DNA of 64,000 bases from Natronoflexus pectinivorans (lineage in GTDB: Bacteria; Bacteroidota; Bacteroidia; Bacteroidales; Marinilabiliaceae), in NCBI RefSeq assembly GCF_004345615.1, contig NZ_SLWK01000012.1, positions 54,006 through 118,005 on the forward strand, written 5' to 3'. Positions 18,401-27,639 of the stretch are shown here, piece after piece. Numbering within the stretch: the stretch's first letter is position 1; every line of letters begins with the position of its first letter. The position numbers and the translations under genes were made by a program. The notes beneath the pieces were generated by a model. That model saw only the letters and a program-made list of their open reading frames with translations. It did not search any database and had not been told where the DNA came from.

Positions 18401-18676
18401 TGACCAATGAACGCTGAACCTTATGACTGTTGGTATATTGTTGAATGTATGTTGCTGGGTTTTGAGATGTTACATTTTCTAATTCAATTGAAACGAAATG
18501 TCGAGTTATTGTCCAAATAGGCAATAAGTTTCATTCGATTCCTGTACTTGTATTTTACTTTTCTGAATACCATTATTTTCCCTATATATTGGCATGTAAA
18601 CTTTTTTGTTTGTAATTTGTTAGTTGTGTAGAGAAAAATCGCAGATTTTATCGTTAATCCCTTAAATTTATCAGAT

Positions 18677-19687
18677 ATGAATATTTCAACCAACTACCTT
18701 GGACTAAAATTGAAGAACCCAGTCATTGTGGGTGCTTGTAATCTTTCACTCGACATTTCGAAAGCCAAAGAATTAGAAGAGGCAGGAGCTTCTGCCATTG
18801 TGTTTAAATCCTTATTTGAGGAGCAGCTTAATCTTGAAGCCGCCCAATTGAGTGAAGATTTACATCAGTATGATGATCGACATGCAGAAATGTTGAATCT
18901 TTTTCCTAACATCGAGCATTCAGGACCCAAAGCGCACTTGCTTGCGTTAAAGGAGTTAAAGGAGAATGTTTCAATTCCTGTTATTGCGAGTTTGAATTGT
19001 ATTTACAAAGAGAGTTGGGAAGAGTATGCATTGCATTTGGCAAATGCTGGCGCAGATGCTTTGGAACTTAATTTCTATGCCACTATAACAGATGCGGATA
19101 AGGATCCGCATGAAATTGAGAATTTGCAGGTTGAGGTACTAAAAAAGATAAAAGGTAAAGTGAAAATTCCTGTTTCTGTTAAATTGAGCCCATATTACAC
19201 AAATCCATTGGCCTTTATTAAACGACTAGAGGAAATTGGAGCTGATGGATATGTGCTTTTTAACAGATTGTTTCAACCTGATATTGATGTATGGGAAGAG
19301 GTTCTGCAAATGCCATATAATTTAAGCAAAGATGGTGACAACAGATTGTCACTTAGATACATGGGGTTGTTGTCTGGTCAGGTAAAAGGGTCTTTGGTAG
19401 CAAATACCGGAATATTAAAAGGCACAGATGTTGCTGCTTCAATTCTTGCTGGCGCTGATGCGGTTCAAGTTGTAAGTACTTTATATAAGAATGGAACTTC
19501 TGCCATTAACACAATTCTTAATGAACTTTCGGATTGGATGAACAAAAAGGGATATTCATCAATTGATGATTTTAAAGGAAAAATGTCGAAAACAAGTTTG
19601 AAACAACCATATGCTTATAAACGAGCACAGTATGTTGACTTTTTAATGAAAGCATCTGAATTCGAAAATCATTACCCTGTTAAATAA
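18677..19687 (+). CDS. Dihydroorotate dehydrogenase-like flavoprotein
   Basis: A 336-residue TIM-barrel FMN protein of the dihydroorotate dehydrogenase-like group. It opens MNISTNYLGLKLKNPVIVGA as in class 1 enzymes and has PVSVKLSPYYTNP and, near the C terminus, the phosphate-binding segment VANTGILKGTDVAASILAGA. The usual PyrD active-site pattern with a catalytic cysteine or serine in an NxSCPN loop is not evident; the corresponding place reads ALELNFYATITDAD. This group often sits apart from pyr genes, and its substrate is not established, so I do not call it pyrD. Single gene between two terminators. Confidence 0.85.
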   Translation: MNISTNYLGLKLKNPVIVGACNLSLDISKAKELEEAGASAIVFKSLFEEQLNLEAAQLSEDLHQYDDRHAEMLNLFPNIEHSGPKAHLLALKELKENVSIPVIASLNCIYKESWEEYALHLANAGADALELNFYATITDADKDPHEIENLQVEVLKKIKGKVKIPVSVKLSPYYTNPLAFIKRLEEIGADGYVLFNRLFQPDIDVWEEVLQMPYNLSKDGDNRLSLRYMGLLSGQVKGSLVANTGILKGTDVAASILAGADAVQVVSTLYKNGTSAINTILNELSDWMNKKGYSSIDDFKGKMSKTSLKQPYAYKRAQYVDFLMKASEFENHYPVK

Positions 19688-19712
19688 AGTTGTGAAATTT
19701 ATTTTCTGTTGG

Positions 19713-19747
19713 GCTCCAAACAATATAATTGTTTGGAGCTCTTTTTA
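19713..19747 (+). terminator. Rho-independent terminator
   Basis: Twelve-base-pair perfect stem GCTCCAAACAAT / ATTGTTTGGAGC with a 3-base loop, followed by TCTTTTTAT. It ends the dihydroorotate-dehydrogenase-like gene. Confidence 0.9.
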
Positions 19748-20044
19748 TGAAATTCAATTACACTTTGGTTCAAATCTTTGCTTGTAAACAGTTTTTAAAG
19801 TGATTAATGTGTAGTACTCTTTTTTTAAGATAGCTTAATTATTTTTAGCAAAAAGTGTTTGGCACTTTTATCTGTGGATTATTGATTAAGTTGCTCAATT
19901 ATAGTGTGATTTGGTTAAATCACGATTAACTACAAAAGGTAGTTAAAAAGTGAGAAAAATTCAGTTAATTTGTAGTGCCAAAAAATCGATAATGAAATAA
20001 TTAAGTAATCAACTCAATATAACCAACAAACAAGAAAAACAGTT
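19748..20044 (+). promoter_or_regulatory. Leader region of ppdK with tandem hairpins
   Basis: No gene in this 297-base stretch. Two hairpins stand side by side: 19906-19923 (GTGATTT / AAATCAC, 4-base loop) and 19926-19946 (TTAACTAC / GTAGTTAA, 5-base loop). TAATTTG near 19964 resembles a -7 box that is one base short. The hairpins could be operators or a folded leader; neither has a U-run, so they are not ordinary terminators. Confidence 0.35.
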
Positions 20045-22756
20045 ATGAGTAAAAAACGTGTTTATACTTTCGGTAACGGACAGGCCGAAGGAAAAGCAGA
20101 TATGAAGAATCTGCTAGGTGGTAAGGGAGCAAATCTTGCTGAAATGAATTTGATTGGAGTGCCAGTGCCTCCTGGATTCACTATCACAACTGATACTTGT
20201 ACAGAGTATAACCAATTAGGAAAAGAGAAAGTAATTGCTCTATTAAAAGAAGAGTGTGAAGCTGCAATGGCTTATGTTGAAAAAATAATGGGAACCAAAT
20301 TTGGAGATAAAGAAAACCCATTATTGATGTCCGTTCGTTCAGGAGCAAGAGTATCAATGCCTGGTATGATGGACACCGTATTGAACCTTGGTCTTAATGA
20401 TGAGGCTGTTGAAGGTATTGCAAAAAAATCAGGTAACGAGCGTTTTGCTTGGGATTCATATCGCAGATTTGTACAAATGTACGGAGACGTAGTAATGGGA
20501 ATGAAACCTGAGTCAAAAGAGGATATTGATCCTTTTGAAGAAATCATGGAAGAAATGAAACATTCAAGAGGAATTGAGAATGATACAGATTTAACTGTTG
20601 ATGACTTAAAAGAATTAGTTTCTAAATTTAAGGTAGCAGTAAAAGCTAAAACGGGACAAGATTTCCCTGTTGATCCATGGGAGCAATTATGGGGGTCTGT
20701 TTGTGCAGTATTCGACAGCTGGATGAATCCTCGTGCAAAATATTACCGTGCCATGAACCAATTCTCCGAAGAGTGGGGTACTGCAGTAAACGTTCAGGCA
20801 ATGGTTTTTGGTAACATGGGCGATAACTCTGCAACAGGAGTTGCTTTTACGCGTGATTCTGCAACAGGAGAGAACATTTTTAACGGAGAGTACTTAATTA
20901 ATGCTCAGGGAGAAGATGTTGTATCCGGGGTTCGTACACCTCAGGAAATTACTAAAGAAGGTAGTTTAAGATGGGCTAAACTCCAGGGAGTATCGGAAGA
21001 AGAGAGACTTGCTAAATTCCCCTCATTAGAAGAGGCGATGCCTGCTGCTTACAAAGAGTTGAATGAAACTCAAAGAAAATTAGAGGAGTACTTCAAAGAT
21101 ATGCAAGATCTTGAGTTTACCATTCAGGATGGTAAACTGTGGATGCTTCAAACTCGTAGCGGAAAGCGTACTGCTGCTGCAATGGTTAAAATTGCAATGG
21201 ATATGCTTAAAGAGGGCATGATTGATGAAAAAACTGCAATCTTGCGTCAAGATCCCAATAAATTAGATGAGTTATTACACCCTGTATTTGACAAAGAAGC
21301 CATAAAAGGAGCTAACGTTATAGCAAAAGGATTACCAGCTTCTCCGGGTGCTGCTACCGGGCAGATTGTTTTCCATGCCGATGAGGCGAAAAAATATCCG
21401 GTTTCAATATTGGTACGTATCGAAACTTCTCCTGAAGATTTAGAAGGTATGGATATTGCAAAAGGAATTTTGACTGCAAAGGGAGGTATGACTTCTCACG
21501 CTGCTGTAGTAGCTCGAGGAATGGGTAAATGCTGTGTATCTGGTGCAGGTGAATGTGTTATTGATTACAAAGCCAGAACTCTTAAACTAAAAGGTAAGAC
21601 TTATAATGATGGAGATTGGATTTCTCTAAATGGTTCTACCGGTGAGGTTTATGAAGGAAAGATTGCTACTATTGATGCTGAATTAAGTGGCGATTTTGGC
21701 GAAATTATGGATTTATCAGATAAATTCCGTAAGATCGATGTAAGAACAAATGCTGAAACTGAGAGAGAGTGTAAAGTGGCATTGAAATTTGGAGCTGCAG
21801 GTATTGGTCTTTGTCGTACTGAGCACATGTTCTTCGAAGGAGAGCGTATTAAGGCTATGCGTGAAATGATTTTGGCTGACGATGAGACCGGAAGAAGAAA
21901 AGCTCTTGAGAAACTATTGCCAATTCAGCGCAAAGATTTTTATGATGTATTCAAAGTAATGGCCGGACTACCTGTTACCGTTCGTCTATTAGATCCACCA
22001 TTGCATGAGTTTGTTCCTCACGAAGAGGCAAACCAGGCTGAAATGGCTAAAGAAATGGGTATTTCGGTTGAAACGGTTAAACAAAAGGTAGAAGACTTAC
22101 ATGAGTTTAACCCAATGTTAGGACATAGAGGTTGTCGTTTAGGTAACACTTATCCTGAAATCACTGAAATGCAAGCTCGTGCTATTATTGAAGCCGCTCT
22201 GGATCTTAAGAAGGAAGGAATTTCTACATTACCTGAAATTATGATTCCTCTTATTGGTAACGTTAAAGAGTTGAAATTTCAAGAGAGCATAGTAAGAGAA
22301 ACCATCGCAAAAGTATTTGCTGAGCGTAACGAATCTATTGATTTCCTTGTAGGTACAATGATTGAAGTTCCTCGCGCTGCTCTTACTGCTGATGAAGTTG
22401 CAGAGGTAGCTGAGTTCTTCTCATTTGGAACAAACGATTTAACTCAGATGGCTTTAGGATATTCTCGTGATGATGCAGGTAAATTTTTACCAGAGTACAT
22501 TGCAAAAGGAATTTTAAAGCACGATCCTTTCCAGGTGTTAGATCAAGAAGGTGTTGGTCAGTTAGTGAAAATGGGTATTGAAAAAGGAAGAAGCAAACGT
22601 AATAACCTGAAAATCGGTATTTGCGGTGAACACGGAGGTGAGCCTTCATCGGTTGAGTTCTGTGTAAAAGCAGGAATGAACTACGTTTCTTGTTCTCCTT
22701 TCCGTGTGCCTATTGCACGTTTGGCTGCGGCCCAGGCTAATATTAAGCAGTCGTAA
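20045..22756 (+). CDS. ppdK: Pyruvate, phosphate dikinase
   Basis: A 903-residue enzyme that interconverts pyruvate, ATP and phosphate with phosphoenolpyruvate, AMP and pyrophosphate; common in anaerobic Bacteroidota as a glycolytic or gluconeogenic link. The N-terminal ATP-grasp domain starts LLGGKGANLAEMNLIGVPVPPG; the central swivelling domain has the phospho-histidine H485 in GGMTSHAAVVARGMGKCCVSG; the C-terminal PEP/pyruvate barrel has LLDPPLHEFVPH, GHRGCRLG and the catalytic C860 in CGEHGGEPSS. Length is normal. It is a single-gene unit between two terminators, and its codon use looks like that of a highly expressed gene. Confidence 0.97.
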   Translation: MSKKRVYTFGNGQAEGKADMKNLLGGKGANLAEMNLIGVPVPPGFTITTDTCTEYNQLGKEKVIALLKEECEAAMAYVEKIMGTKFGDKENPLLMSVRSGARVSMPGMMDTVLNLGLNDEAVEGIAKKSGNERFAWDSYRRFVQMYGDVVMGMKPESKEDIDPFEEIMEEMKHSRGIENDTDLTVDDLKELVSKFKVAVKAKTGQDFPVDPWEQLWGSVCAVFDSWMNPRAKYYRAMNQFSEEWGTAVNVQAMVFGNMGDNSATGVAFTRDSATGENIFNGEYLINAQGEDVVSGVRTPQEITKEGSLRWAKLQGVSEEERLAKFPSLEEAMPAAYKELNETQRKLEEYFKDMQDLEFTIQDGKLWMLQTRSGKRTAAAMVKIAMDMLKEGMIDEKTAILRQDPNKLDELLHPVFDKEAIKGANVIAKGLPASPGAATGQIVFHADEAKKYPVSILVRIETSPEDLEGMDIAKGILTAKGGMTSHAAVVARGMGKCCVSGAGECVIDYKARTLKLKGKTYNDGDWISLNGSTGEVYEGKIATIDAELSGDFGEIMDLSDKFRKIDVRTNAETERECKVALKFGAAGIGLCRTEHMFFEGERIKAMREMILADDETGRRKALEKLLPIQRKDFYDVFKVMAGLPVTVRLLDPPLHEFVPHEEANQAEMAKEMGISVETVKQKVEDLHEFNPMLGHRGCRLGNTYPEITEMQARAIIEAALDLKKEGISTLPEIMIPLIGNVKELKFQESIVRETIAKVFAERNESIDFLVGTMIEVPRAALTADEVAEVAEFFSFGTNDLTQMALGYSRDDAGKFLPEYIAKGILKHDPFQVLDQEGVGQLVKMGIEKGRSKRNNLKIGICGEHGGEPSSVEFCVKAGMNYVSCSPFRVPIARLAAAQANIKQS

Positions 22757-22789
22757 GTAGTTATAGAGTTTTTATAACTGAGATAAATC

Positions 22790-22821
22790 AAAGCCGCCCC
22801 CGTTTAAGGGGCGGCTTTTTT
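22790..22821 (+). terminator. Rho-independent terminator after ppdK
   Basis: GC-rich stem AAGCCGCCCC / GGGGCGGCTT with a short CGTTTAA loop and a T run. Confidence 0.92.
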
Positions 22822-22860
22822 GTGTCTGATTCAAAATTCTTCATTCTCCAATATTTTCTG

Positions 22861-22868
22861 TAATTTTG
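22861..22868 (+). promoter_or_regulatory. -7 promoter box of the ruvX gene (TAATTTTG)
   Basis: TAATTTTG, followed by CACG, fits TAnnTTTG. No -33 partner is evident. It lies 28 bases before the chosen TTG start of ruvX and would overlap the upstream alternative start, which argues against that start. Confidence 0.5.
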
Positions 22869-22895
22869 CACGTTCAATTATTTAAAATTAGGAAT

Positions 22896-23309
22896 TTGGC
22901 ACGTGTATTGGCCTTTGATGTAGGAAAAAAACGGGTAGGTATTGCAGCCACCGATCCATTGCAAATTATTGCAAATGGGATTACAACATTACAGGTGCAT
23001 GATGTACTGCCGTTTTTAAAAGAATATCTTTTAAAAGAGGAGGTGGAGTTGTTCGTTGTGGGGTACGCGCGCCAGGCAAACGGTGAAGACTCTGAATCAA
23101 TGAACTATATTCGCCCCTTTGTGAATAGTTTAAAGAACAAATTCCCGCAAATACCTGTTAAATGGGTAGATGAACGTTATACCAGTCAGTTGGCATTAAA
23201 GGCCATGATTGATGGAGGGATGAAAAAAATGGCTCGACGCGATAAAGCGATGGTGGATAAAATAAGCGCCACCATTATTTTGCAGAGTTATCTGGACGGG
23301 GGCAGGTAA
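22896..23309 (+). CDS. ruvX: Holliday junction resolvase-like RuvX/YqgF
   Basis: RNase H-like fold protein of about 137 residues, essential in many bacteria and implicated in Holliday-junction resolution or 16S rRNA processing. Motifs: ARVLAFDVGKKRVGIAATD with the first catalytic aspartate, FVVGYARQANGEDSESM, VKWVDERYTS with the second acidic residue, and DKISATIILQSYL with the third. The start is placed at the TTG that begins MARVLAFDVG; a further in-frame TTG at 22866 would add ten residues but overlaps the -7 promoter box. Peptide deformylase follows about 175 bases downstream; this pairing is common in Bacteroidota. Confidence 0.92.
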   Translation: MARVLAFDVGKKRVGIAATDPLQIIANGITTLQVHDVLPFLKEYLLKEEVELFVVGYARQANGEDSESMNYIRPFVNSLKNKFPQIPVKWVDERYTSQLALKAMIDGGMKKMARRDKAMVDKISATIILQSYLDGGR

Positions 23310-23483
23310 AGTGAAAGTTTTCGAGCTATGTTTGGATTTAGAGAATGATTGAAGTAATACAAAGTGAAGAGATATTAGGTATGCTGTATGAGAAGGCGGT
23401 TTTGTATATGGCAGGTATGTTCTCTAAGTAAAAATTGCTAATCGCACTGTAATTAATATAAATAGCAGATTATATATTAGAAG

Positions 23484-24038
23484 ATGATTTATCCGGTAGT
23501 AGTATATGGCCATCCGGTTTTGCGGAAAGTGGCAGAGGAAATTGACAGTGATTATGAAGGTTTATCTCAATTGATTGAAGATATGTGGGAAACCATGTAC
23601 AAAGCTGATGGGGTAGGACTTGCTGCCCCGCAGATTGGCATCCCAATCCGGTTGTTTGTAATTGATGGTAATGACCTGGCTGAAGATTTCCCTGAGCTGA
23701 ACGGATTTAAGAAGGTTTTTATTAATGCCGAAATTGTAGAGTTTGAAGGTTCAAAAGTAAATGAAGCCGAAGGATGTTTAAGTCTTCCGGGTATTCGGGA
23801 GGAAGTTTCCCGTCCCGGTAAAATCAGGATTCGTTACGACGATGAAAATTTTGTTGAACACGATGAGGTTTACGAAGGTTTTGCGGCTCGCATCATTCAG
23901 CACGAATATGATCATATTGAAGGCAAATTATTTGTGGATTATCTTTCGCCCTTAAGAAAGCGACTGATAAAACGACGATTGAATGCCATCTCGGAAGGCA
24001 AGGCAGAAACCAGCTATAAGATCAAACTTCCACGTTAA
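23484..24038 (+). CDS. def: Peptide deformylase
   Basis: A 184-residue metalloenzyme that removes the formyl group from nascent polypeptides. All three motifs are present: [18 protein letters not shown] with metal ligand C98, and QHEYDHIEG with H140, E141 and H144. Length is normal. Its stop codon overlaps by four bases with the end of the convergent FemAB-like gene on the other strand. Confidence 0.97.
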   Translation: MIYPVVVYGHPVLRKVAEEIDSDYEGLSQLIEDMWETMYKADGVGLAAPQIGIPIRLFVIDGNDLAEDFPELNGFKKVFINAEIVEFEGSKVNEAEGCLSLPGIREEVSRPGKIRIRYDDENFVEHDEVYEGFAARIIQHEYDHIEGKLFVDYLSPLRKRLIKRRLNAISEGKAETSYKIKLPR

Positions 24039-25192
24039 ACAGGAACCTGTTTTTCTTTTCTGCGGTTTTTCCTGATTATGCGAATTGTTTTCCTGATAAT
24101 CTGGTTGTGAATCAGATATTTTGACGAGAATAGTAACAACCATTTAATAAATGGTGATGAAAACCAGGTATAAGTTCCGGGGTAGAATATGGTTTCACCA
24201 CCAAATCTCATTTTGTAAAATGTTGCGCCAAAACGAACCCTGTTTTTAATTTCCTGATTTATCTCCTGGCCTGATAAAATAGCCTTTGCAGAAACATCAT
24301 CCAATTGAACCAGGTCATAAAACTCGAATCCGTTTTCCTTTGCCCATAGCATTAACTGCCATGTTATGGCATCTGAGAAATTTGCTGATGAATATTCTCC
24401 ACTCCAGCCCCAAATTGTGTCGCGAAATGTGTTGCCAAATGTAAAGGCCAAAGATGCAGAAACGACTTCCCCGTTTATCTCTCCAATTAACATAGTCACC
24501 CAACCATTAGGATGCATTTTGTCCCATAAGTCGTAAAGATAGTTGATATCGGGGTAGCTGCTTTGAACACCAATTCTTTCGCAGGTTTTATTAACCAAAG
24601 CAAACAACAACGGAATATCTTCTCTTTTGCCGGGCTTTAATTGGATGGGATTTTTTAGTCCTTCTTTGACACTTTTTCTTCGATTCTTTTTAAAGCCGGC
24701 GAGGATTCCTTCCTCAGTTTGACGCAAATCAATGACCTGTGTGCTTTTTATGTTGGGATTAGGAGGGATATAATCCGGATGTCGTCTGAATCCATTTTTT
24801 TTAATAATATCTATAAATCTGGGTAATTTGTAATGTATATCAATGGTTAGATAGCGTAACTTTTGTTTTCTGGCAAACTTCTTAATTTCCTTTAAAAGTA
24901 TTACAGCCCCATTTACCTGATTACCTGAAAAGCAAGGACCTTGAGAGATGTAACCCACCTTTCCAAAAAGCGGGATGTCCATAGTATATATTTGTGTTCC
25001 ACAAAGAATTTCATCATCTCTTTTTACAATTAATCTTGTTGCTTTCCAACCATCCCAATGTTTTAAATCACCCCAAAGGGAGGTTTGTTCGTAACTTGCT
25101 CCGTCCATTAAACTTGCAAATTGATCCCACTCAGGGCTTGGAGTTGAGGTGCAAATTTCTGTAGATATTTTAAGCTTCTCCTTTTTGTTCAT
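24035..25192 (-). CDS. FemAB/GNAT-fold transferase, copy 1
   Basis: A 385-residue protein of the FemAB-like (tandem GNAT fold) family, which includes enzymes that add amino acids from aminoacyl-tRNA to peptidoglycan precursors. Typical features: an early [10 protein letters not shown] segment, QGPCF, the basic [14 protein letters not shown] stretch at the GNAT junction, the second domain with [13 protein letters not shown], and the C-terminal [17 protein letters not shown]. The basic C terminus (KKNRRKEKQ) could contact a membrane or RNA. It is a close relative of the gene immediately upstream on the same strand (3-base gap), so the pair arose by tandem duplication. Substrate unknown. Confidence 0.8.
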   Translation of the reverse strand: MNKKEKLKISTEICTSTPSPEWDQFASLMDGASYEQTSLWGDLKHWDGWKATRLIVKRDDEILCGTQIYTMDIPLFGKVGYISQGPCFSGNQVNGAVILLKEIKKFARKQKLRYLTIDIHYKLPRFIDIIKKNGFRRHPDYIPPNPNIKSTQVIDLRQTEEGILAGFKKNRRKSVKEGLKNPIQLKPGKREDIPLLFALVNKTCERIGVQSSYPDINYLYDLWDKMHPNGWVTMLIGEINGEVVSASLAFTFGNTFRDTIWGWSGEYSSANFSDAITWQLMLWAKENGFEFYDLVQLDDVSAKAILSGQEINQEIKNRVRFGATFYKMRFGGETIFYPGTYTWFSSPFIKWLLLFSSKYLIHNQIIRKTIRIIRKNRRKEKQVPV

Positions 25193-25195
25193 AAA

Positions 25196-26338
25196 TCAGT
25201 TTTTATGAGACGCTTTGTTTCTGATTATTCTGATGATTTTTTTTATTAAAGAATTGTTCAACAGGTATTTTGCTGAGACAGTAAACAGCAGTTTTTTGAA
25301 TTTCGAAGGGAAAAAAGAATAAACTCCAGGATAAAATATTACATCTCCACCAAATCGCATTTTATAAAAGGTTGAACCGTAATGGGGGCGTTCCTTTATT
25401 TCTTCTGTTACATGGTTGTTGCCTGCCAAAATAGCTTTGGCAGAGATGGTATCAAGATGAACAAAATCATAATATTTAAAGCCATTTTCTTTAGCCCAAC
25501 AAATGGTTTTCCAATCGATAACGTCTGAAGCATTCAAATGCACATAGTCACCTGACCAACCCCAGATGCTGTTTCTGAAGGTATCACCAAAAGTGAAACT
25601 CAACGATGCGCATACCGGCTGTCCGTCTGTTTCTGCAATGTGCATGACTACCCATTTGTTGGGAGCAAATGTATCCCATAATTTATACAAGAATGAGATG
25701 TCCGGGTAGAGTGGCTTTGTATCTCTTCTTTTACAGGTTTGATCTATTAAATCAAAAAGTAGTTCTATATCGTTTCTTGTACCGGTTCTGATTTCCAATC
25801 CATGTTTTAATCCGGAGCGGATACTTTTTCGCCTACCCGATTTAAAACCTGCCATTATTGTATCCAATTCCTGAGTAAGATCCAGAATTAAAGTACTTGT
25901 AATTGGGGCTTCAGGTGGTAGTCGATCGGGATGTGGTGAGAAATCTTTATCTTCGGTAATTTGTGGTAATTCCTTAAGGTTGTAGGCCATATCAACCGTT
26001 GTGAATTGAAGTTTGTTCTTTTTTGTGAATTCTTTGATTTGGTCAATCAATAGTTTAACGGCATCATTCTCGGCGCTTTTTATACATGGACCTTGTTGGA
26101 TATATCCAAATTGACCGAAAAATGGAATTTCAATGGTGAGTATTTGCGCTCCGCAAACAATCTTATCATTCTCTTTTACTATTACTCTGGCTGAACTCCA
26201 ACCGGATAACGTCATGGTGTCGGCCCAAACCGATGATTGTTCATGACATACCGATGATATTCCGGATATAAATTGGTCCCATTCGGGGTTCGTCTGATTG
26301 GTACATATCTCAAAGGTCAAAGAGTTATTCTGACTCAT
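25196..26338 (-). CDS. FemAB/GNAT-fold transferase, copy 2
   Basis: A 380-residue paralogue of the downstream neighbour, similar along its whole length: EQSSVWADTM, QQGPCIK, FKSGRRKSIRSGLKHG, CASLSFTFGDTF and [15 protein letters not shown] occur at matching places. Family members transfer amino-acyl or acyl groups to cell-wall or glycan acceptors. The two genes form a two-gene - strand operon starting at 26338. The divergent methyltransferase gene begins about 390 bases away. Function of the pair is inferred only from the fold. Confidence 0.8.
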   Translation of the reverse strand: MSQNNSLTFEICTNQTNPEWDQFISGISSVCHEQSSVWADTMTLSGWSSARVIVKENDKIVCGAQILTIEIPFFGQFGYIQQGPCIKSAENDAVKLLIDQIKEFTKKNKLQFTTVDMAYNLKELPQITEDKDFSPHPDRLPPEAPITSTLILDLTQELDTIMAGFKSGRRKSIRSGLKHGLEIRTGTRNDIELLFDLIDQTCKRRDTKPLYPDISFLYKLWDTFAPNKWVVMHIAETDGQPVCASLSFTFGDTFRNSIWGWSGDYVHLNASDVIDWKTICWAKENGFKYYDFVHLDTISAKAILAGNNHVTEEIKERPHYGSTFYKMRFGGDVIFYPGVYSFFPSKFKKLLFTVSAKYLLNNSLIKKIIRIIRNKASHKN

Positions 26339-26729
26339 ACTGGAAGTTTTTCATGTTATATTATTATCAAATGTAGAAAGAATATGCTCCATATTCTCTC
26401 TTTTTATATCAATGGAATCCTTTTTTTGATTAACAGTGCATATTGTTATTCCAACTTTAAATGTAAACAAGCAATCATCACATTTGATTATGAAAATTGA
26501 TCAAAGCATTTTATGTTTTGATCAATTAATTCAATTCGTTGGTGGAAGATGATATGAGAATATAGAACTGTTTTCTTAACTTGAAGTTCTCTTTTAAACT
26601 ACTGTATAATCTCGAAGCGATTATACAGTTATCCTTAAAAATCCATTTTTGGAGTACATTTCTACTCCCCTTTAAATGTTCCTACAGTTCCTATGGTTTT
26701 TATATTAAAATCACCATAAATATATTGCT
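26339..26729. promoter_or_regulatory. 391-base divergent intergenic region with two hairpins
   Basis: AT-rich region between the FemAB-like pair and the methyltransferase; no gene is credible. Two inverted repeats stand out: 26496-26526 (ATTGATCAAA / TTTGATCAAT, 11-base loop) and 26601-26629 (ACTGTATAATC / GATTATACAGT, 7-base loop, eleven perfect pairs). Neither ends in a T run, so operators or folded leaders are more likely than terminators. Confidence 0.4.
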
Positions 26730-27512
26730 ATGATTAAATTTTTTATTTTCATCAACAAAATTTACAAAAAGAATTGGGTGCCAAAACGAATATTCAGGTT
26801 TCCGTATAGTCTCCTAGTCGGGATGTGTCTTGGATTGTTTAAGCGCGATGATTTGGCTAAGATTGATCGTATTTTATATGATGAAAGAAAAGAGTACTTT
26901 AACGACGAGCACAATAAGCATTTGCATAAATGGGAAAAGCAGTTTGTTAAGAGATATTTTTCCAAAGTAAAAACCATTTATATTACCGCAGTTGGTGGTG
27001 GAAGAGAGTTATATGGATTTCATAAACTCGGGTTTAAAGTAGCCGGCTGTGAATACAATAGCCTTTTTAGAAAAAATGGCAATGAATTTTTTAAAAGGGA
27101 AAACCTGCCACTTGCCATTGAGCCTGTGGAGAGGGATGATTTTCCCGAACTCAATAAAACCTATGATGCAGTAATTATTGGTTGGGGATCTTACATTCAC
27201 GTAAAAGGGCGCGATGTACGTGTAAATATGCTGCGTAAGGCCTCAAAGGTACTGGAAAAAGACGGGATTATTGTTGTTTCATATTGGCCTGCAAAATGGA
27301 TGAGGCTTAACTCTAAACGGCTTGAAAAGGTTGGTAACTTTTTTGCCCGTATACGGGGCAATGAGACTGTGGAAAGGGGGGATTGTTTGGATCCTGAATT
27401 TGTGAAATTTTATCATTCCGATGAGATTAAGGAGGAGTTAAATGACGCAGGATTTGACCTTTTTGAGTACCAGGAAGATGAATTCGGAGTGGCGATTGGA
27501 AAAAAAAGATAA
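26730..27512 (+). CDS. Class I SAM-dependent methyltransferase
   Basis: A 260-residue protein. After a basic, aromatic N-terminal segment (about 1-35) that could associate with the membrane, it has a Rossmann-like SAM-binding core: motif I as IYITAVGGGRELYGFHKLGF, an acidic residue after the second strand (VAGCEYN), and motif IV-like AVIIGWGSYIHVKGRD, then LRKASKVLEKDGIIVVSYWP. The target (small molecule, glycan or protein) cannot be told. It lies between the FemAB-like pairs, with which it may share a pathway. Confidence 0.82.
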   Translation: MIKFFIFINKIYKKNWVPKRIFRFPYSLLVGMCLGLFKRDDLAKIDRILYDERKEYFNDEHNKHLHKWEKQFVKRYFSKVKTIYITAVGGGRELYGFHKLGFKVAGCEYNSLFRKNGNEFFKRENLPLAIEPVERDDFPELNKTYDAVIIGWGSYIHVKGRDVRVNMLRKASKVLEKDGIIVVSYWPAKWMRLNSKRLEKVGNFFARIRGNETVERGDCLDPEFVKFYHSDEIKEELNDAGFDLFEYQEDEFGVAIGKKR

Positions 27513-27639
27513 TAGAAATAGGGCATATACATTGGTCACTTAATTCTTACTGTTAGTAAACATGATTTATGGAATCATGTAAAAAAAGTAAATATCTCCC
27601 TTTTATGAAGTAATTTCACTCTGTTAAGAATTAAAGTGT

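Noticed and set aside
18484..18693. 70-codon frame on the - strand overlapping the start of the dihydroorotate-dehydrogenase-like gene
   Set aside because: It overlaps a well supported start and resembles no known protein.
22866..22895. Earlier TTG start for ruvX
   Set aside because: It overlaps the TAATTTTG promoter box, so it would not be in the mRNA, and the added residues are not part of the family.
24315..24503. Antisense open frame inside a FemAB-like gene
   Set aside because: It is a shadow of the real gene on another frame, with no start context or recognisable protein; the same holds for the many other antisense and overlapping frames in the chemotaxis, ppdK, NeuB and glycosyltransferase genes.
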